Made by a program: the position numbers and the translations under genes. Shown in pieces: positions 35,060 through 45,071 of a stretch of DNA of 64,000 nucleotides. The DNA is taken from positions 131,411 to 195,410 of the forward strand of contig BTUU01000011.1 in the NCBI GenBank assembly GCA_045863555.1, in the 5' to 3' direction. The stretch comes from JACRLV01 sp045863555 (GTDB lineage Bacteria; Planctomycetota; Phycisphaerae; UBA1845; Fen-1342). The notes under the pieces were generated by a model. The model had not been told where the DNA came from. It was given only the letters and a program-made list of their open reading frames with translations, and did not search any database. Each line of letters starts with the position of its first letter. The stretch's first letter is position 1.

Positions 35060-36271
35060 CTACCCGCCGCCCATCGTGGCCATGTCGAAGAGCGGCAGAA
35101 ACAGCGCCATCGCCACGAGCCCGACGACCACGCCCATTCCGGCGAGGACCGTCGGTTCGACGATGCGCGTCGCGGCCGCGACGAGCTGTGTATTTTCCTC
35201 GTCCATCCAGCTGGAGACGAACTCGACGGATTCGGCGAGCCGGCCGTTCTCCTCCCCCGTGCTGATCGCCGAGGCGACCACCGGCTCGACGAGGCTCGCC
35301 TGCGCGAGCGTCCGGCCCATCCGTCCTCCGCTGGCGAGCGAGTCTTCGATCTTCCGAAGGGTCTCGAGCATGATTGGATTGCGGACCGCCACCTGCGACT
35401 GGCGAATCGTCTCCATGAGCGGCACGTGCGAGCGCAGCATCGCCGCCCACATCCGGAGCACCCGCGCCACGGTCAGCCGCGACGCGATCCGGCCGATCAG
35501 CGGCAGACCGTAGATCCGCTGGGAGATCCACATCCGAACATCTCGCCGGCGCAGCAGCACCACCACGGCCGCGATACTGCCGGCGATGCCGCCCGCGACG
35601 TACGGCCAGTAGGTCGTAAGAAAATCCGACGCCTGCATCACCACCGCGGTCGTCGCGGGGAGCGGCGAATTGAGGCTCGTGAACAGGTCCCGAAAGCGGG
35701 GCACGACCACGGTGAGCATGACGATCACGACGCCGACGCACAGTACGCTGAGGATCGCGGGATACGCGAGCGCCGAGATGATCATCCGCTGCACGCTCTG
35801 CTGCCGCTCGGCCATCGTGCTGAGTCGGGCAAACGCGTCCGGCAGCGTCGCCGTGGCTTCGCCCGAGGCGATCATCGCCAGAAATACGTTCGTGAACGTC
35901 CCCGGGTGCTTCGCCAGCGCGGCCGACAGCGAGACCCCGTTCTCGACGTCTTCGCGGATTGTCGACACCATCCGGGCGAGCGCGGGTTTCACCGTCTGGC
36001 GCTCGATCGCTTCCAGAGCCTGCACGAGCGCCGCCCCGGATTCAAGGAGCATCTTCATCTGCCGCGTGAAGACGACCAGGTCGCGCGACGTCACGCCGCC
36101 CCATCCCACGCGACGCGTCGTCCGGATCGGCGAGGCCGGCGCGGAATCGACCGAAACCACTGCGAAACCGCGGCCGCGCAGCGAATCCGCCGCCTGGCGC
36201 GTGCTCTCCGCCTCGATCACGTCCTGGACGACGCGGCCTTCGGGCGAGATGGCTTCGAAAACAAACTGCAC
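35060..36271 (-). CDS. GspF/PilC-type inner-membrane platform protein
   Basis: A 403-residue protein. The N-terminus (FVFEAISPEGRVVQDVIEAE) is the standard GspF/PilC opening. Two T2SSF domains follow, each with an FTRQMKMLLESG- or WAAMLRSHVPL-type start and the GEATATLPDAFARL and GEENGRLAESVEFV motifs. Three TM regions are visible (about 165-195, 215-245, 370-395). It forms the membrane rotor that contacts the GspE ATPase encoded 38 bp upstream. Confidence 0.94.
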   Translation of the reverse strand: MQFVFEAISPEGRVVQDVIEAESTRQAADSLRGRGFAVVSVDSAPASPIRTTRRVGWGGVTSRDLVVFTRQMKMLLESGAALVQALEAIERQTVKPALARMVSTIREDVENGVSLSAALAKHPGTFTNVFLAMIASGEATATLPDAFARLSTMAERQQSVQRMIISALAYPAILSVLCVGVVIVMLTVVVPRFRDLFTSLNSPLPATTAVVMQASDFLTTYWPYVAGGIAGSIAAVVVLLRRRDVRMWISQRIYGLPLIGRIASRLTVARVLRMWAAMLRSHVPLMETIRQSQVAVRNPIMLETLRKIEDSLASGGRMGRTLAQASLVEPVVASAISTGEENGRLAESVEFVSSWMDEENTQLVAAATRIVEPTVLAGMGVVVGLVAMALFLPLFDMATMGGG

Positions 36272-36309
36272 GGTTCATCCTCGCTCGCGGCGTGCGGCCG
36301 CGGCATTCG

Positions 36310-38111
<1,802 letters not shown>

Positions 38112-38115
<4 letters not shown>

Positions 38116-38453
38116 CGCTTGTAGCTTCGGAGCGCGCTTTCCACGGAATCGAAAATCTCAAATCGAGACAGCGTGTTCGTCAGGTCCAGCGCCTCCCGGC
38201 ACGTGTCCGTCAGGCCCGCCAGCCGCGGCCGCGGCGTGGGCGAGCGGCGGTCCCCGCACACGGTCAGCAGCGTCTCGATGCCGACGCTGTCGAGATAGGG
38301 GATGTCGCGGCAATCGACCACGACTTCGCCGCGCCGCTGCTCCAGGGGCGCTTTCATGCCCTGGATGAACGGATCCGCGCAGTCGCGCGTCAGCGCTCCG
38401 CGCGGCGTGACGACGGCGACCTGTCCATGCAGTTGGACGTCGATCTTCATCAC
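38112..38453 (-). CDS. STAS-domain anti-anti-sigma-like protein
   Basis: A 113-residue protein. The STAS pattern is clear: VAVVTPRGALTRDCAD, then EVVVDCRDIPYLDSVGIETLL, where the Ser of YLDSVG is the phosphorylatable residue in SpoIIAA-type proteins. It could bind a kinase or a STAS-regulated partner. It overlaps both neighbours by 4 bp (HD-GYP upstream, GspE downstream), so it belongs to the secretion operon. No cognate RsbW-like kinase is nearby. Confidence 0.88.
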
Positions 38454-39670
38454 AGGGACTCCTTCCCGTAGAGCAGCCTCAGCTCGGCCGGCTGCTCGCG
38501 GATCATCCGCCCGGCGACCGAGAGAAACGCCGCGACGCAGTCCGCGTCGAGCTTGGTCCCGGCCTCTTCGCGGAGAATGTCCAGGGCCTGCGGAATCGTG
38601 TACGCCGGCCGGTAGGAACGCGTGGAACTCAGGGCGTCGAAGACGTCCACGACGTGGATGATCCGCGCGAAGAGCGGAATATCGTGCCCGGTGAGCCCGC
38701 TTGGGTAGCCCGTGCCGTTGGGGTTCTCATGATGATACAGCACGCCGTCCAGCACCTCGCGCAGACTCTCGATGGGTTTGAGGATCTCATACCCCATCAC
38801 GGGATGGCGCTTGACGATCGCAAACTCCTCCTCGGTCAGCCGGCCGGTCTTCTGGAGAATCGACTCCGGCACGCCGATCTTGCCGACATCGTGCAGCACG
38901 CCTGACCACTCGAGGAACTGAAGCTGGGTCGAGTCCAGGCCGAGTTCGCGGCCCGCCATCCGCGACCACATGCCCACGCGCTCGGAATGGCCGCGCGTGT
39001 AGTGGTCCTTCTTGTCGATCGCGGCGACCAGCGCCCGCGTGGTTTCCATCGAGACCCGGCGCATCTGCTCGTGGAGCTCGCAGTTGCTGATGATCCGGCC
39101 CGCAAAGGTCAGGACGGATTCGACCATGAGCGCGTCGCCCGCGGTGAACGGCCGGTAGCCGCTCGGGCGCATGACGACGACGACATCGACCGCGTCGTTG
39201 AGCCGGACCAGCCCGCCCACGAGGGCCTGGACGGATCCCATCGAGAGCACGAGCAGCCGCCGCTCTTCGCGGACCCGGGCGACGCTCGCGGCCAGAGGCT
39301 GCTCGAAACCGTGTGCGCCCGGGGCGTCCTCGACGAGTCCCGAGACGGCGTCGTAATGGCGGATGCTCCCGCCGACCTGGTAGGTGTAGACGGCCGGCGC
39401 GGCGAGGATCTTGGCCAGACGCGCGAGGAGCACGGCGACGATGTCCGCCGGCGACGTAATGGTCGCGATCTGCTGCGTGAAATCGAAGATCAGGTTGAGC
39501 TGCTCATAGCCGCGAAGAACTTCATCGGCGAGCGCCTCGTTCTCATCGATCAGCCGGCGGAAGTCCGTGACGACCGGCGGCGGCGCGCCGTCGCGCGGCG
39601 CGCCGTTCGACTCCGCGGGTTCACGGATGAACGAGGGCGAATTCAGGTTCTCGGACACGCGTTCACTCAT
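38450..39670 (-). CDS. GAF-like and HD-GYP domain protein (probable c-di-GMP phosphodiesterase)
   Basis: A 406-residue protein. A GAF-like sensory region (about 55-185) precedes an HD-GYP domain with all marks: GHSERV, LHDVGKIGVPESIL, HPVMGYEIL and HHENPNGTGYPSGL. HD-GYP enzymes hydrolyse c-di-GMP to GMP or pGpG. The start overlaps the response-regulator stop by 4 bp. It lacks its own receiver domain, which is encoded by the preceding gene, so the pair may act as a split RpfG-type regulator. Confidence 0.92.
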   Translation of the reverse strand: MSERVSENLNSPSFIREPAESNGAPRDGAPPPVVTDFRRLIDENEALADEVLRGYEQLNLIFDFTQQIATITSPADIVAVLLARLAKILAAPAVYTYQVGGSIRHYDAVSGLVEDAPGAHGFEQPLAASVARVREERRLLVLSMGSVQALVGGLVRLNDAVDVVVVMRPSGYRPFTAGDALMVESVLTFAGRIISNCELHEQMRRVSMETTRALVAAIDKKDHYTRGHSERVGMWSRMAGRELGLDSTQLQFLEWSGVLHDVGKIGVPESILQKTGRLTEEEFAIVKRHPVMGYEILKPIESLREVLDGVLYHHENPNGTGYPSGLTGHDIPLFARIIHVVDVFDALSSTRSYRPAYTIPQALDILREEAGTKLDADCVAAFLSVAGRMIREQPAELRLLYGKESL

Positions 39671-40062
39671 GTTCGGATGCCGCCTTCCGGCTTCGCGGCC
39701 GGCCGCGCGTCAATGGTCTGGATCAGCTCGGCGAGTTTCGTCGGGCTGAAAGGCTTCGGAACGGTGATGACGCCGGAGTCTTCGAGCCGCTGGCCGATCT
39801 CGCGGTGGTCCCAGCGGTTCGTGAGCACGACAATCCCGCGCGGCAGGCGCGGGCGCGAGAAGACGGTGTCCAGCAGGGCGAGCCCGTCCATGACCGGCAT
39901 GTTGATGTCGGTGATGATGATGTCCGGCCTCCGCTCGTCGTAGAGCTGGATCGCGACCTCGCCGTTGCGGGCCTCGATCACCTCGTACCCCTGCCGCGTC
40001 AGCCACAGGCTGATGACGCGGAGGATGTGCGGATCGTCTTCTGCCACGAGAATTCGCGTCAT
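39667..40062 (-). CDS. Single-domain response regulator
   Basis: A 131-residue CheY-like receiver. The acidic pair is E8-D9-D10, the phosphoacceptor is D52 (IIITDINMP), and the conserved Thr (VLTNRW) and Lys (VPKPFS) are present. There is no output domain. It lies 4 bp after the histidine kinase and overlaps the HD-GYP gene, so phosphorylation by the kinase probably signals to HD-GYP or the ATPase by protein contact. Confidence 0.93.
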   Translation of the reverse strand: MTRILVAEDDPHILRVISLWLTRQGYEVIEARNGEVAIQLYDERRPDIIITDINMPVMDGLALLDTVFSRPRLPRGIVVLTNRWDHREIGQRLEDSGVITVPKPFSPTKLAELIQTIDARPAAKPEGGIRT

Positions 40063-40066
40063 CGCA

Positions 40067-41854
40067 TCACCTCAGGACGCCGTCGGGCCGGAGGAGCGGT
40101 AGTTCGACGGTAAACGTCGAGCCTTTCCCCACGGCGCTTTCGAGCCGGATTTCCCCGCCATGCAGGCGCGCGACTTCGCGCGCGATCGCCAGTCCGAGTC
40201 CCGTTCCGGGAATCGCCTGGATGTCGGTCGCGGCGGCGCGGTAAAATTTCTCGAATACGTGCGGCTGGTCCTGCTCGCCGATCCCGACCCCGGTGTCGCT
40301 GACGACGATGCGGACGCGCGATTCGTCGAGCGTGAGCGTCACGCCGACCTGCCCGCCGCGCGGCGTATACTTGATCGCGTTGCCGACCAGATTGTTCACG
40401 AGAACGCTGAGCCGCTGCTTGTCGCCGCGGATCTTGGGCACCTTCGGCGGCAGCTTGAGCGACAGCTCGATGTCCTTTTCGTCCGCGGCCCCGAGGTTGT
40501 CCTGGATCATCTGCCGGACGAGACGGGCCAGGTCGAGTTCGTCCATTTCGACCAGCGCGGTCCCGACCTCGAGCTGCGAGATGCTGAGGATGTCCTCGAC
40601 CAGCCGGCTCAGGCGGCGCGTCTCGCTCATGATGACGTTGTAGCATTCGCGGCGCGTCGCCTCGTCGTCGAACGCGGGCTTCGAGAGCGTCTCGACGTAG
40701 GCCTGGATGTTCGTCAGCGGCGTCCGCAGCTCGTGCGTCACGTGGTAGAGGAAGTTGTCGCGGGCGCGTTCCGCCTCCTGAACGTGGCTGACGTCCTCCA
40801 CGAGGATCAGCGTCTCACCCGTGGAATCCCCGATCGGCACGGCGAGGAGCCGCAGCGTCTGCTCGATTCCCCCGACCGTGTGGCGGTGTTCGAGACTGCG
40901 ATTCGGCGCGGACATCAGCTGGTGGCACACCGCCGCGCCGTCGCCGAGGCTCGCGAGCACCTGGTCAAGCGGACGCCCCAGCACATCCGCGTCGGCGTGG
41001 AGAATCCGGCGCGCCGCCGCGTTGCAGTAATCGACCAGGTGATTGGCATCGTGCCGGACGACCCCGAGCGGGATGCGGTCGAGCAGTCGCCGCAGTGAGC
41101 GGCTCTCGTAGCGCTGTTTGGCGTTGTTCGCAAGGCCTTCGCCTTCGGCCTGGGGGATCTGCGACTGCATCTGTGCCACGTGCTCGACGACGTGATTCCA
41201 CGCTCGCGCGACCTGGCCCAGCGTGTCGCTCAGGCTCAGCGCGGTGAACTGACGCTCGACGCCGGCCGCAAATGACTCGACGTTTCGCTGGATCGCCTCC
41301 AGCGGCCGGAGATCTCGCCGCACACGGAGATAAAGGACGAGCCCCGCCGCGATCGACGCGGCGATCGTCACCATCGCCCACCCGTAGAACCAGCGCACGG
41401 CCCCGGAGGAGTCGGACGCCGCCACGCGCACCTCGACCTCGCCGCGCTCGCCCCGGGTAGCGCGGCCGATCGCCGCAACCTCGGCGAACGAGGCCGGAGT
41501 CGCGGGCGTCGCAGGGTCGGGCCAGTCGAAGAGCGTATTCCCCTCGCCGTCACGGATGCGCACATGCCGGAGCCAGTTGTCCGTATTGCCGGTCGAGAGC
41601 CGGCGCGCGAGCCCGTCAAGGTCGTCCGGGGCGGTTGCCGCGATCAGCCGCGCCAGTCGATCGGCCGCCGCGCGCTCCGCACTATTCGCCTGCGCCGCAA
41701 ACGCGGACGCTGCGAGCCAGCAGATGAGCAGCCCGGCGCCCGCGATCACACCCAGGAGCGTGATGGTGAGAAACGGGCCCGGCAGGGCGCGTCGCCCCGG
41801 CGCACGCGGCGCGGGAATCGGCGCTTCCTGGTTGTTGCGGATCTCGTCTGCCAT
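40067..41854 (-). CDS. Membrane sensor histidine kinase with HAMP and PAS
   Basis: A 595-residue protein from ATG 41854 (gagggg 6 nt upstream). TM1 is at about 28-52 and a periplasmic domain at about 55-155. TM2 is at about 156-178, a HAMP domain at about 178-232, and a PAS domain at about 255-362. The kinase core has H374 (HVTHELRTPL), N-box LVNNLVGNAIKY, G1 DTGVGIG and G2 GTGLGLAIA. It phosphorylates the receiver encoded immediately downstream and heads the ten-gene assembly operon. Confidence 0.94.
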   Translation of the reverse strand: MADEIRNNQEAPIPAPRAPGRRALPGPFLTITLLGVIAGAGLLICWLAASAFAAQANSAERAAADRLARLIAATAPDDLDGLARRLSTGNTDNWLRHVRIRDGEGNTLFDWPDPATPATPASFAEVAAIGRATRGERGEVEVRVAASDSSGAVRWFYGWAMVTIAASIAAGLVLYLRVRRDLRPLEAIQRNVESFAAGVERQFTALSLSDTLGQVARAWNHVVEHVAQMQSQIPQAEGEGLANNAKQRYESRSLRRLLDRIPLGVVRHDANHLVDYCNAAARRILHADADVLGRPLDQVLASLGDGAAVCHQLMSAPNRSLEHRHTVGGIEQTLRLLAVPIGDSTGETLILVEDVSHVQEAERARDNFLYHVTHELRTPLTNIQAYVETLSKPAFDDEATRRECYNVIMSETRRLSRLVEDILSISQLEVGTALVEMDELDLARLVRQMIQDNLGAADEKDIELSLKLPPKVPKIRGDKQRLSVLVNNLVGNAIKYTPRGGQVGVTLTLDESRVRIVVSDTGVGIGEQDQPHVFEKFYRAAATDIQAIPGTGLGLAIAREVARLHGGEIRLESAVGKGSTFTVELPLLRPDGVLR

Positions 41855-42063
41855 TCCAGCCCCTCGCCTTGGAGGATCAAGCGATACCCCTGACGGCGGT
41901 CGTTCGGCATATCGACCGGGCTGAAACGGCACTTCATTGGCGGAATGGCGAACCGTGGGTTGGACGGGAGGCGGATCGGACGCTGAAAAGCGCAGATACT
42001 GCCCGGATCGATGCTATCGCCCGCGAACCGGCAATGACTGGAATCGCTATCGGGCCGCCGCGA

Positions 42064-42903
42064 TCAATAGCCGGGCAGATGCTGCATCCACGAGCGCGTG
42101 AGGAACAGGTCGACTTTTTCCCCGTCGGCGTGAAGTTCCATGCGGCCGGTCCGATACTCGGTGGTCGCGTTCGTGTGCTGCTCAAAGAGCGTACGCGCGT
42201 TTTCGAGGTCGTTTCGCGGGCTGAGCTTGCCGGAGTGCGGATAGATGAACCCGCCCTGCTGCGGAAAAGCCTCGTCGATGATCGAGTCGGCGATGATCTC
42301 GCGGCGGACGGTCCACAGACCCTTGGCATTCTCATTGAGGCCGAAGCGCGTGTACCGGCGGCCGTCCAGCAGGCGCATCGGACGGCCGTCGAAGGGGAAG
42401 TAGTTGGTCAATCCGCCCGGCCCGCCGGGGCGGTCGTTCCCGCCGGATTCCCACGGGATGTTCTGGCCAACGGGTAGAACGGTGAAAGTATAGGTCATTT
42501 TCCAGCCGCCGCCGGGCGCGGCCGGAAAGCCCGTGATCGCGCCGGGGCACCGCCAGCTCCGCGGATCGACGTACTTCAGCAGGACAACGCCGACGGTCGT
42601 GGTGAAGTGTTCATCGAACGGGTCGGCGGCGGGTCCCGTGCCGGGCACCGTGCTCGCCTGGTTCACGTCTTCCATGAAGGGCGTGCGGTCGCGGTATTCC
42701 TGCGAGTACGTGAGGATCCCCGTCCAGATATTGCGCAGGTTGTTCTTGCAGTAAACCTGCCGCGCCTGTTCGCGCGCCCGCGCGCAGGCGGGCAGGAGCA
42801 TCGCCACGAGAAGCGAGATGATCGAGACGACCACGAGCAGTTCGATCAGCGAGAAACCACGTGCCGTCGTTCGCCGTTCTGAAAGAGCCTCATGCTCGAT
42901 CAT
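42064..42903 (-). CDS. Prepilin-like protein (DUF1559-type)
   Basis: A 279-residue protein from ATG 42903. The prepilin peptidase motif reads RGFSLIELLVVVSIISLL (Glu at +5). Two Cys follow the helix (PACARAREQARQVYCKNNL), a common feature of planctomycete pseudopilins, and the rest is beta-rich. The DGH-like C-terminal motif is weak (MELHADGEKVDLFL). It lies 209 bp upstream of the histidine kinase in the same direction and could be a substrate of the encoded machine. Confidence 0.85.
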   Translation of the reverse strand: MIEHEALSERRTTARGFSLIELLVVVSIISLLVAMLLPACARAREQARQVYCKNNLRNIWTGILTYSQEYRDRTPFMEDVNQASTVPGTGPAADPFDEHFTTTVGVVLLKYVDPRSWRCPGAITGFPAAPGGGWKMTYTFTVLPVGQNIPWESGGNDRPGGPGGLTNYFPFDGRPMRLLDGRRYTRFGLNENAKGLWTVRREIIADSIIDEAFPQQGGFIYPHSGKLSPRNDLENARTLFEQHTNATTEYRTGRMELHADGEKVDLFLTRSWMQHLPGY

Positions 42904-42991
42904 TCTGCACCGTTCCTGCGGGCCCGGTCGATCCCGGCCCGCGAGCATCTTCGCATATTTGCGCCGATTGCCAATCCCCCTCTGGCTGCCC

Positions 42992-44125
42992 TCAGGGGCA
43001 ATCGCCCGTTCCATAATTAGCCAGAAGGGCGGCGAGGTCTGACAGATCGACGTCGCCGTCAGCGTCCGTATCGCCATCAGCAAGTTCCGCGCCGCTCCCC
43101 GTGCCGAAATTCGAAAGCAGCGTCGCCAGGTCCCGCAGATCGACGCAGCCGTTCGAATCGAGGTCGCCGGGGATCTGCTCCGCGAGCGTGATCGTCAGCT
43201 TCGGGGCCCGCGCTTCGGGATGAAGCCCCAGGCCTTCCTTGTTATAGAACGACGGAACGCCGCCAACCGTCCCCCCCATCACGGTTTCAGTCAGCGCCGT
43301 GACGTAGACGATCACCCGCCCGGCGTTCAACTGCTCCTGGAAATACTGCCGGACCCGGCCGCCGGACAGGTCGAGATTCAGATCAAACGTGACGTCGAAT
43401 GGGACCGTCTGGGCGTTCGGAACGTAGTTGACCGGAATGCCGAGCGCCCACGGCGTCGGCGTGAACCGGCCGACAGGGTTGGCGATGTTCTGGTTATGCC
43501 GGCCGCTGATGCTGTCCTCACAGTGCAGCACATCCGTCGTCCCATCCTGGAAGACCATGGGGAAAGGATCGCGCGGAGCGTTGGCCTGATCCGTTCCCCC
43601 GACATAGGCGCTGTTTTCCGTCCACGAAACGGCCGTGTAGAAAGGCCCGAACCCTGCGCCAAATAACTCAATGCCCCGGCCGGGGTCGCTGTCGTCGCTC
43701 TCGCCGTCAGTGTCGCCGGGCTGCCCGCGCGGAATCCCGTCGCCGTTGATGAACGTATCGTTGTTGAAATCGAACGTGTACCACTCGTCGCTGGTGGCGT
43801 CCGGAATCCACGTCGCACCGGGTTCGTTGCGCAGCGTGACGCGGATCGACGAGATCGCGTAATTACCGGCTCCCGCGCCGGGGCGGATCAATGCGCCCGT
43901 GTTCCAGGCGATGATGAACGCGCCGTCGCGGTCGTTAAAGTTCGAAAACGAGGGCACCCCGGTTCCGAGTGACGTAAACACGGAAGCCGTCGGCCGCGCC
44001 CCGCCTGAAAAATTGAACGGGTACTGCCAGCGGTCGTCTGACGGCATCGAAAAGTCATAAGTCTGTGCCAGAGCATTGTTTGCAAAAAAACCAGCGGCGA
44101 TCGCCGCGAACTGAACTCGTGTCAC
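42992..44125 (-). CDS. Exported dockerin-bearing protein
   Basis: A 377-residue protein. GTG 44125 is chosen: aggga lies just upstream, it overlaps the heme-oxygenase stop by 4 bases (GTGA), and a signal peptide ending NNALAQ follows directly. The open frame continues about 50 codons upstream but there shadows the heme-oxygenase gene. The mature domain is beta-rich and unassigned, like many planctomycete secreted proteins of about 300 residues. Two dockerin-like EF-hand segments end the protein (GDLDSNGCVDLRDLATLL, DTDADGDVDLSDLAALL). A role cannot be assigned. Confidence 0.85.
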   Translation of the reverse strand: MTRVQFAAIAAGFFANNALAQTYDFSMPSDDRWQYPFNFSGGARPTASVFTSLGTGVPSFSNFNDRDGAFIIAWNTGALIRPGAGAGNYAISSIRVTLRNEPGATWIPDATSDEWYTFDFNNDTFINGDGIPRGQPGDTDGESDDSDPGRGIELFGAGFGPFYTAVSWTENSAYVGGTDQANAPRDPFPMVFQDGTTDVLHCEDSISGRHNQNIANPVGRFTPTPWALGIPVNYVPNAQTVPFDVTFDLNLDLSGGRVRQYFQEQLNAGRVIVYVTALTETVMGGTVGGVPSFYNKEGLGLHPEARAPKLTITLAEQIPGDLDSNGCVDLRDLATLLSNFGTGSGAELADGDTDADGDVDLSDLAALLANYGTGDCP

Positions 44126-44778
44126 TTCCCTGCCTCCAGATGCACGTTGAATGCTTCCCAGATCGCGCCGTCGACGGCTCGAACCGCTTCGAATGCGCGT
44201 TTCGCCCCACCTACCATCAAGTCCTGTTCCACACCGGCGAACCCGACCGCATTCATGCGATCCTTGAACGCCGTCCACAATCCCCGCTGCGCTTCTCCGT
44301 GCGGGTCAAGGTATCGCAGGCCGTCCGGCGGAATCAGCCCGAGGGCTCGCTGAACGGCCTTGGCGATGTAGCGAGCCCCGTTCTTGCTCCCCTCGAACAC
44401 ATAGTAGATCCCCAGAAGCGAGACGCACCGGCGCTGGCCCAGCGATCGGATCTCATCCGCATACTCCCGCGCCGGCCGCACAGGCGTACCCGCGGAAGCC
44501 TCGAAGAAATCGAGATCCGCGGCCAGATTTTCCCGCTGGAGAAGCTCCGGAACGACGAGGCCGCCGAGTCGCGGCTCAGTCTCGACCAGTTCCATCACCG
44601 CCGGATCAAGCGCCGCGTGAATTTGCATGCGCTGCTGCAAATATGCAATGTACAGGGGCCGCGTCACTCGTCCGGAGACAAGCGCCGATTCGAATTCGCT
44701 GCCCTCTGCGAGCTTGTGCTCAGTGTGGGTCTCCGCCCGCAGGCGTGCCATGACATTCGACTCAAGTGGTGCAATCAC
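44122..44778 (-). CDS. Heme oxygenase family protein
   Basis: A 218-residue helical protein. LRAETHTEHKLAEG supplies the proximal heme ligand (H21). The distal helix has LGIYYVFEGSKNGARYIA, matching the LG-x-YV-x-EGS-x-x-G family motif. Family members cleave heme to biliverdin, CO and Fe2+, for iron acquisition or pigment synthesis. Its stop overlaps the dockerin gene. A consensus-like promoter lies upstream of the preceding small gene. Family assignment is firm and activity is inferred. Confidence 0.87.
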   Translation of the reverse strand: MIAPLESNVMARLRAETHTEHKLAEGSEFESALVSGRVTRPLYIAYLQQRMQIHAALDPAVMELVETEPRLGGLVVPELLQRENLAADLDFFEASAGTPVRPAREYADEIRSLGQRRCVSLLGIYYVFEGSKNGARYIAKAVQRALGLIPPDGLRYLDPHGEAQRGLWTAFKDRMNAVGFAGVEQDLMVGGAKRAFEAVRAVDGAIWEAFNVHLEAGK

Positions 44779-44793
44779 GGTAGGGTTTCCATC

Positions 44794-44916
44794 CTATTCA
44801 GCGGCGGCCCGGCAGCCTTCGATCGCGCCGACGCCGACCGCGATCCAGACCAGGCCCTTGACCAGAAAAAAGCAGAACGCGGCCGCGCCCATCTGCTTCA
44901 CGCGCTTGCCAAGCAT
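44794..44916 (-). CDS. Small single-pass membrane protein (40 aa)
   Basis: A 40-codon frame starting MLGKRVKQMGAAAF, with ggag 7 nt upstream of the ATG and a TAG stop 15 bp before the heme-oxygenase start. Residues about 10-33 form one hydrophobic helix with a basic N-terminal side, so N-in topology is likely. It follows a good promoter. No family is assigned. It could be a small regulator or membrane partner of the heme oxygenase. Confidence 0.6.
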   Translation of the reverse strand: MLGKRVKQMGAAAFCFFLVKGLVWIAVGVGAIEGCRAAAE

Positions 44917-44961
44917 CCGTTACTCCAGCCCGAAGCGTCGCCTCGACGCCCTCTCGTTTTG

Positions 44962-44989
44962 ATAATAAAACAAACGGTGCATCCGTCAA
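44962..44989 (-). promoter_or_regulatory. Sigma-70-type promoter for the small protein / heme oxygenase operon
   Basis: On the minus strand TTGACG (44989-44984) and TATTAT (44967-44962) are separated by 16 bp, in an A/T-rich patch that stands out from the surrounding GC-rich DNA. It lies about 46 bp upstream of the 40-codon gene. This is the best consensus-like promoter in the window. Confidence 0.7.
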
Positions 44990-45071
44990 GCGCTGCCTGC
45001 GCGATTTTGCTCAGCCCGTGGCGTTTGACGCAATTCCGCGAGGTGTTACGTTTCGACGCACAGTCGTCAGG

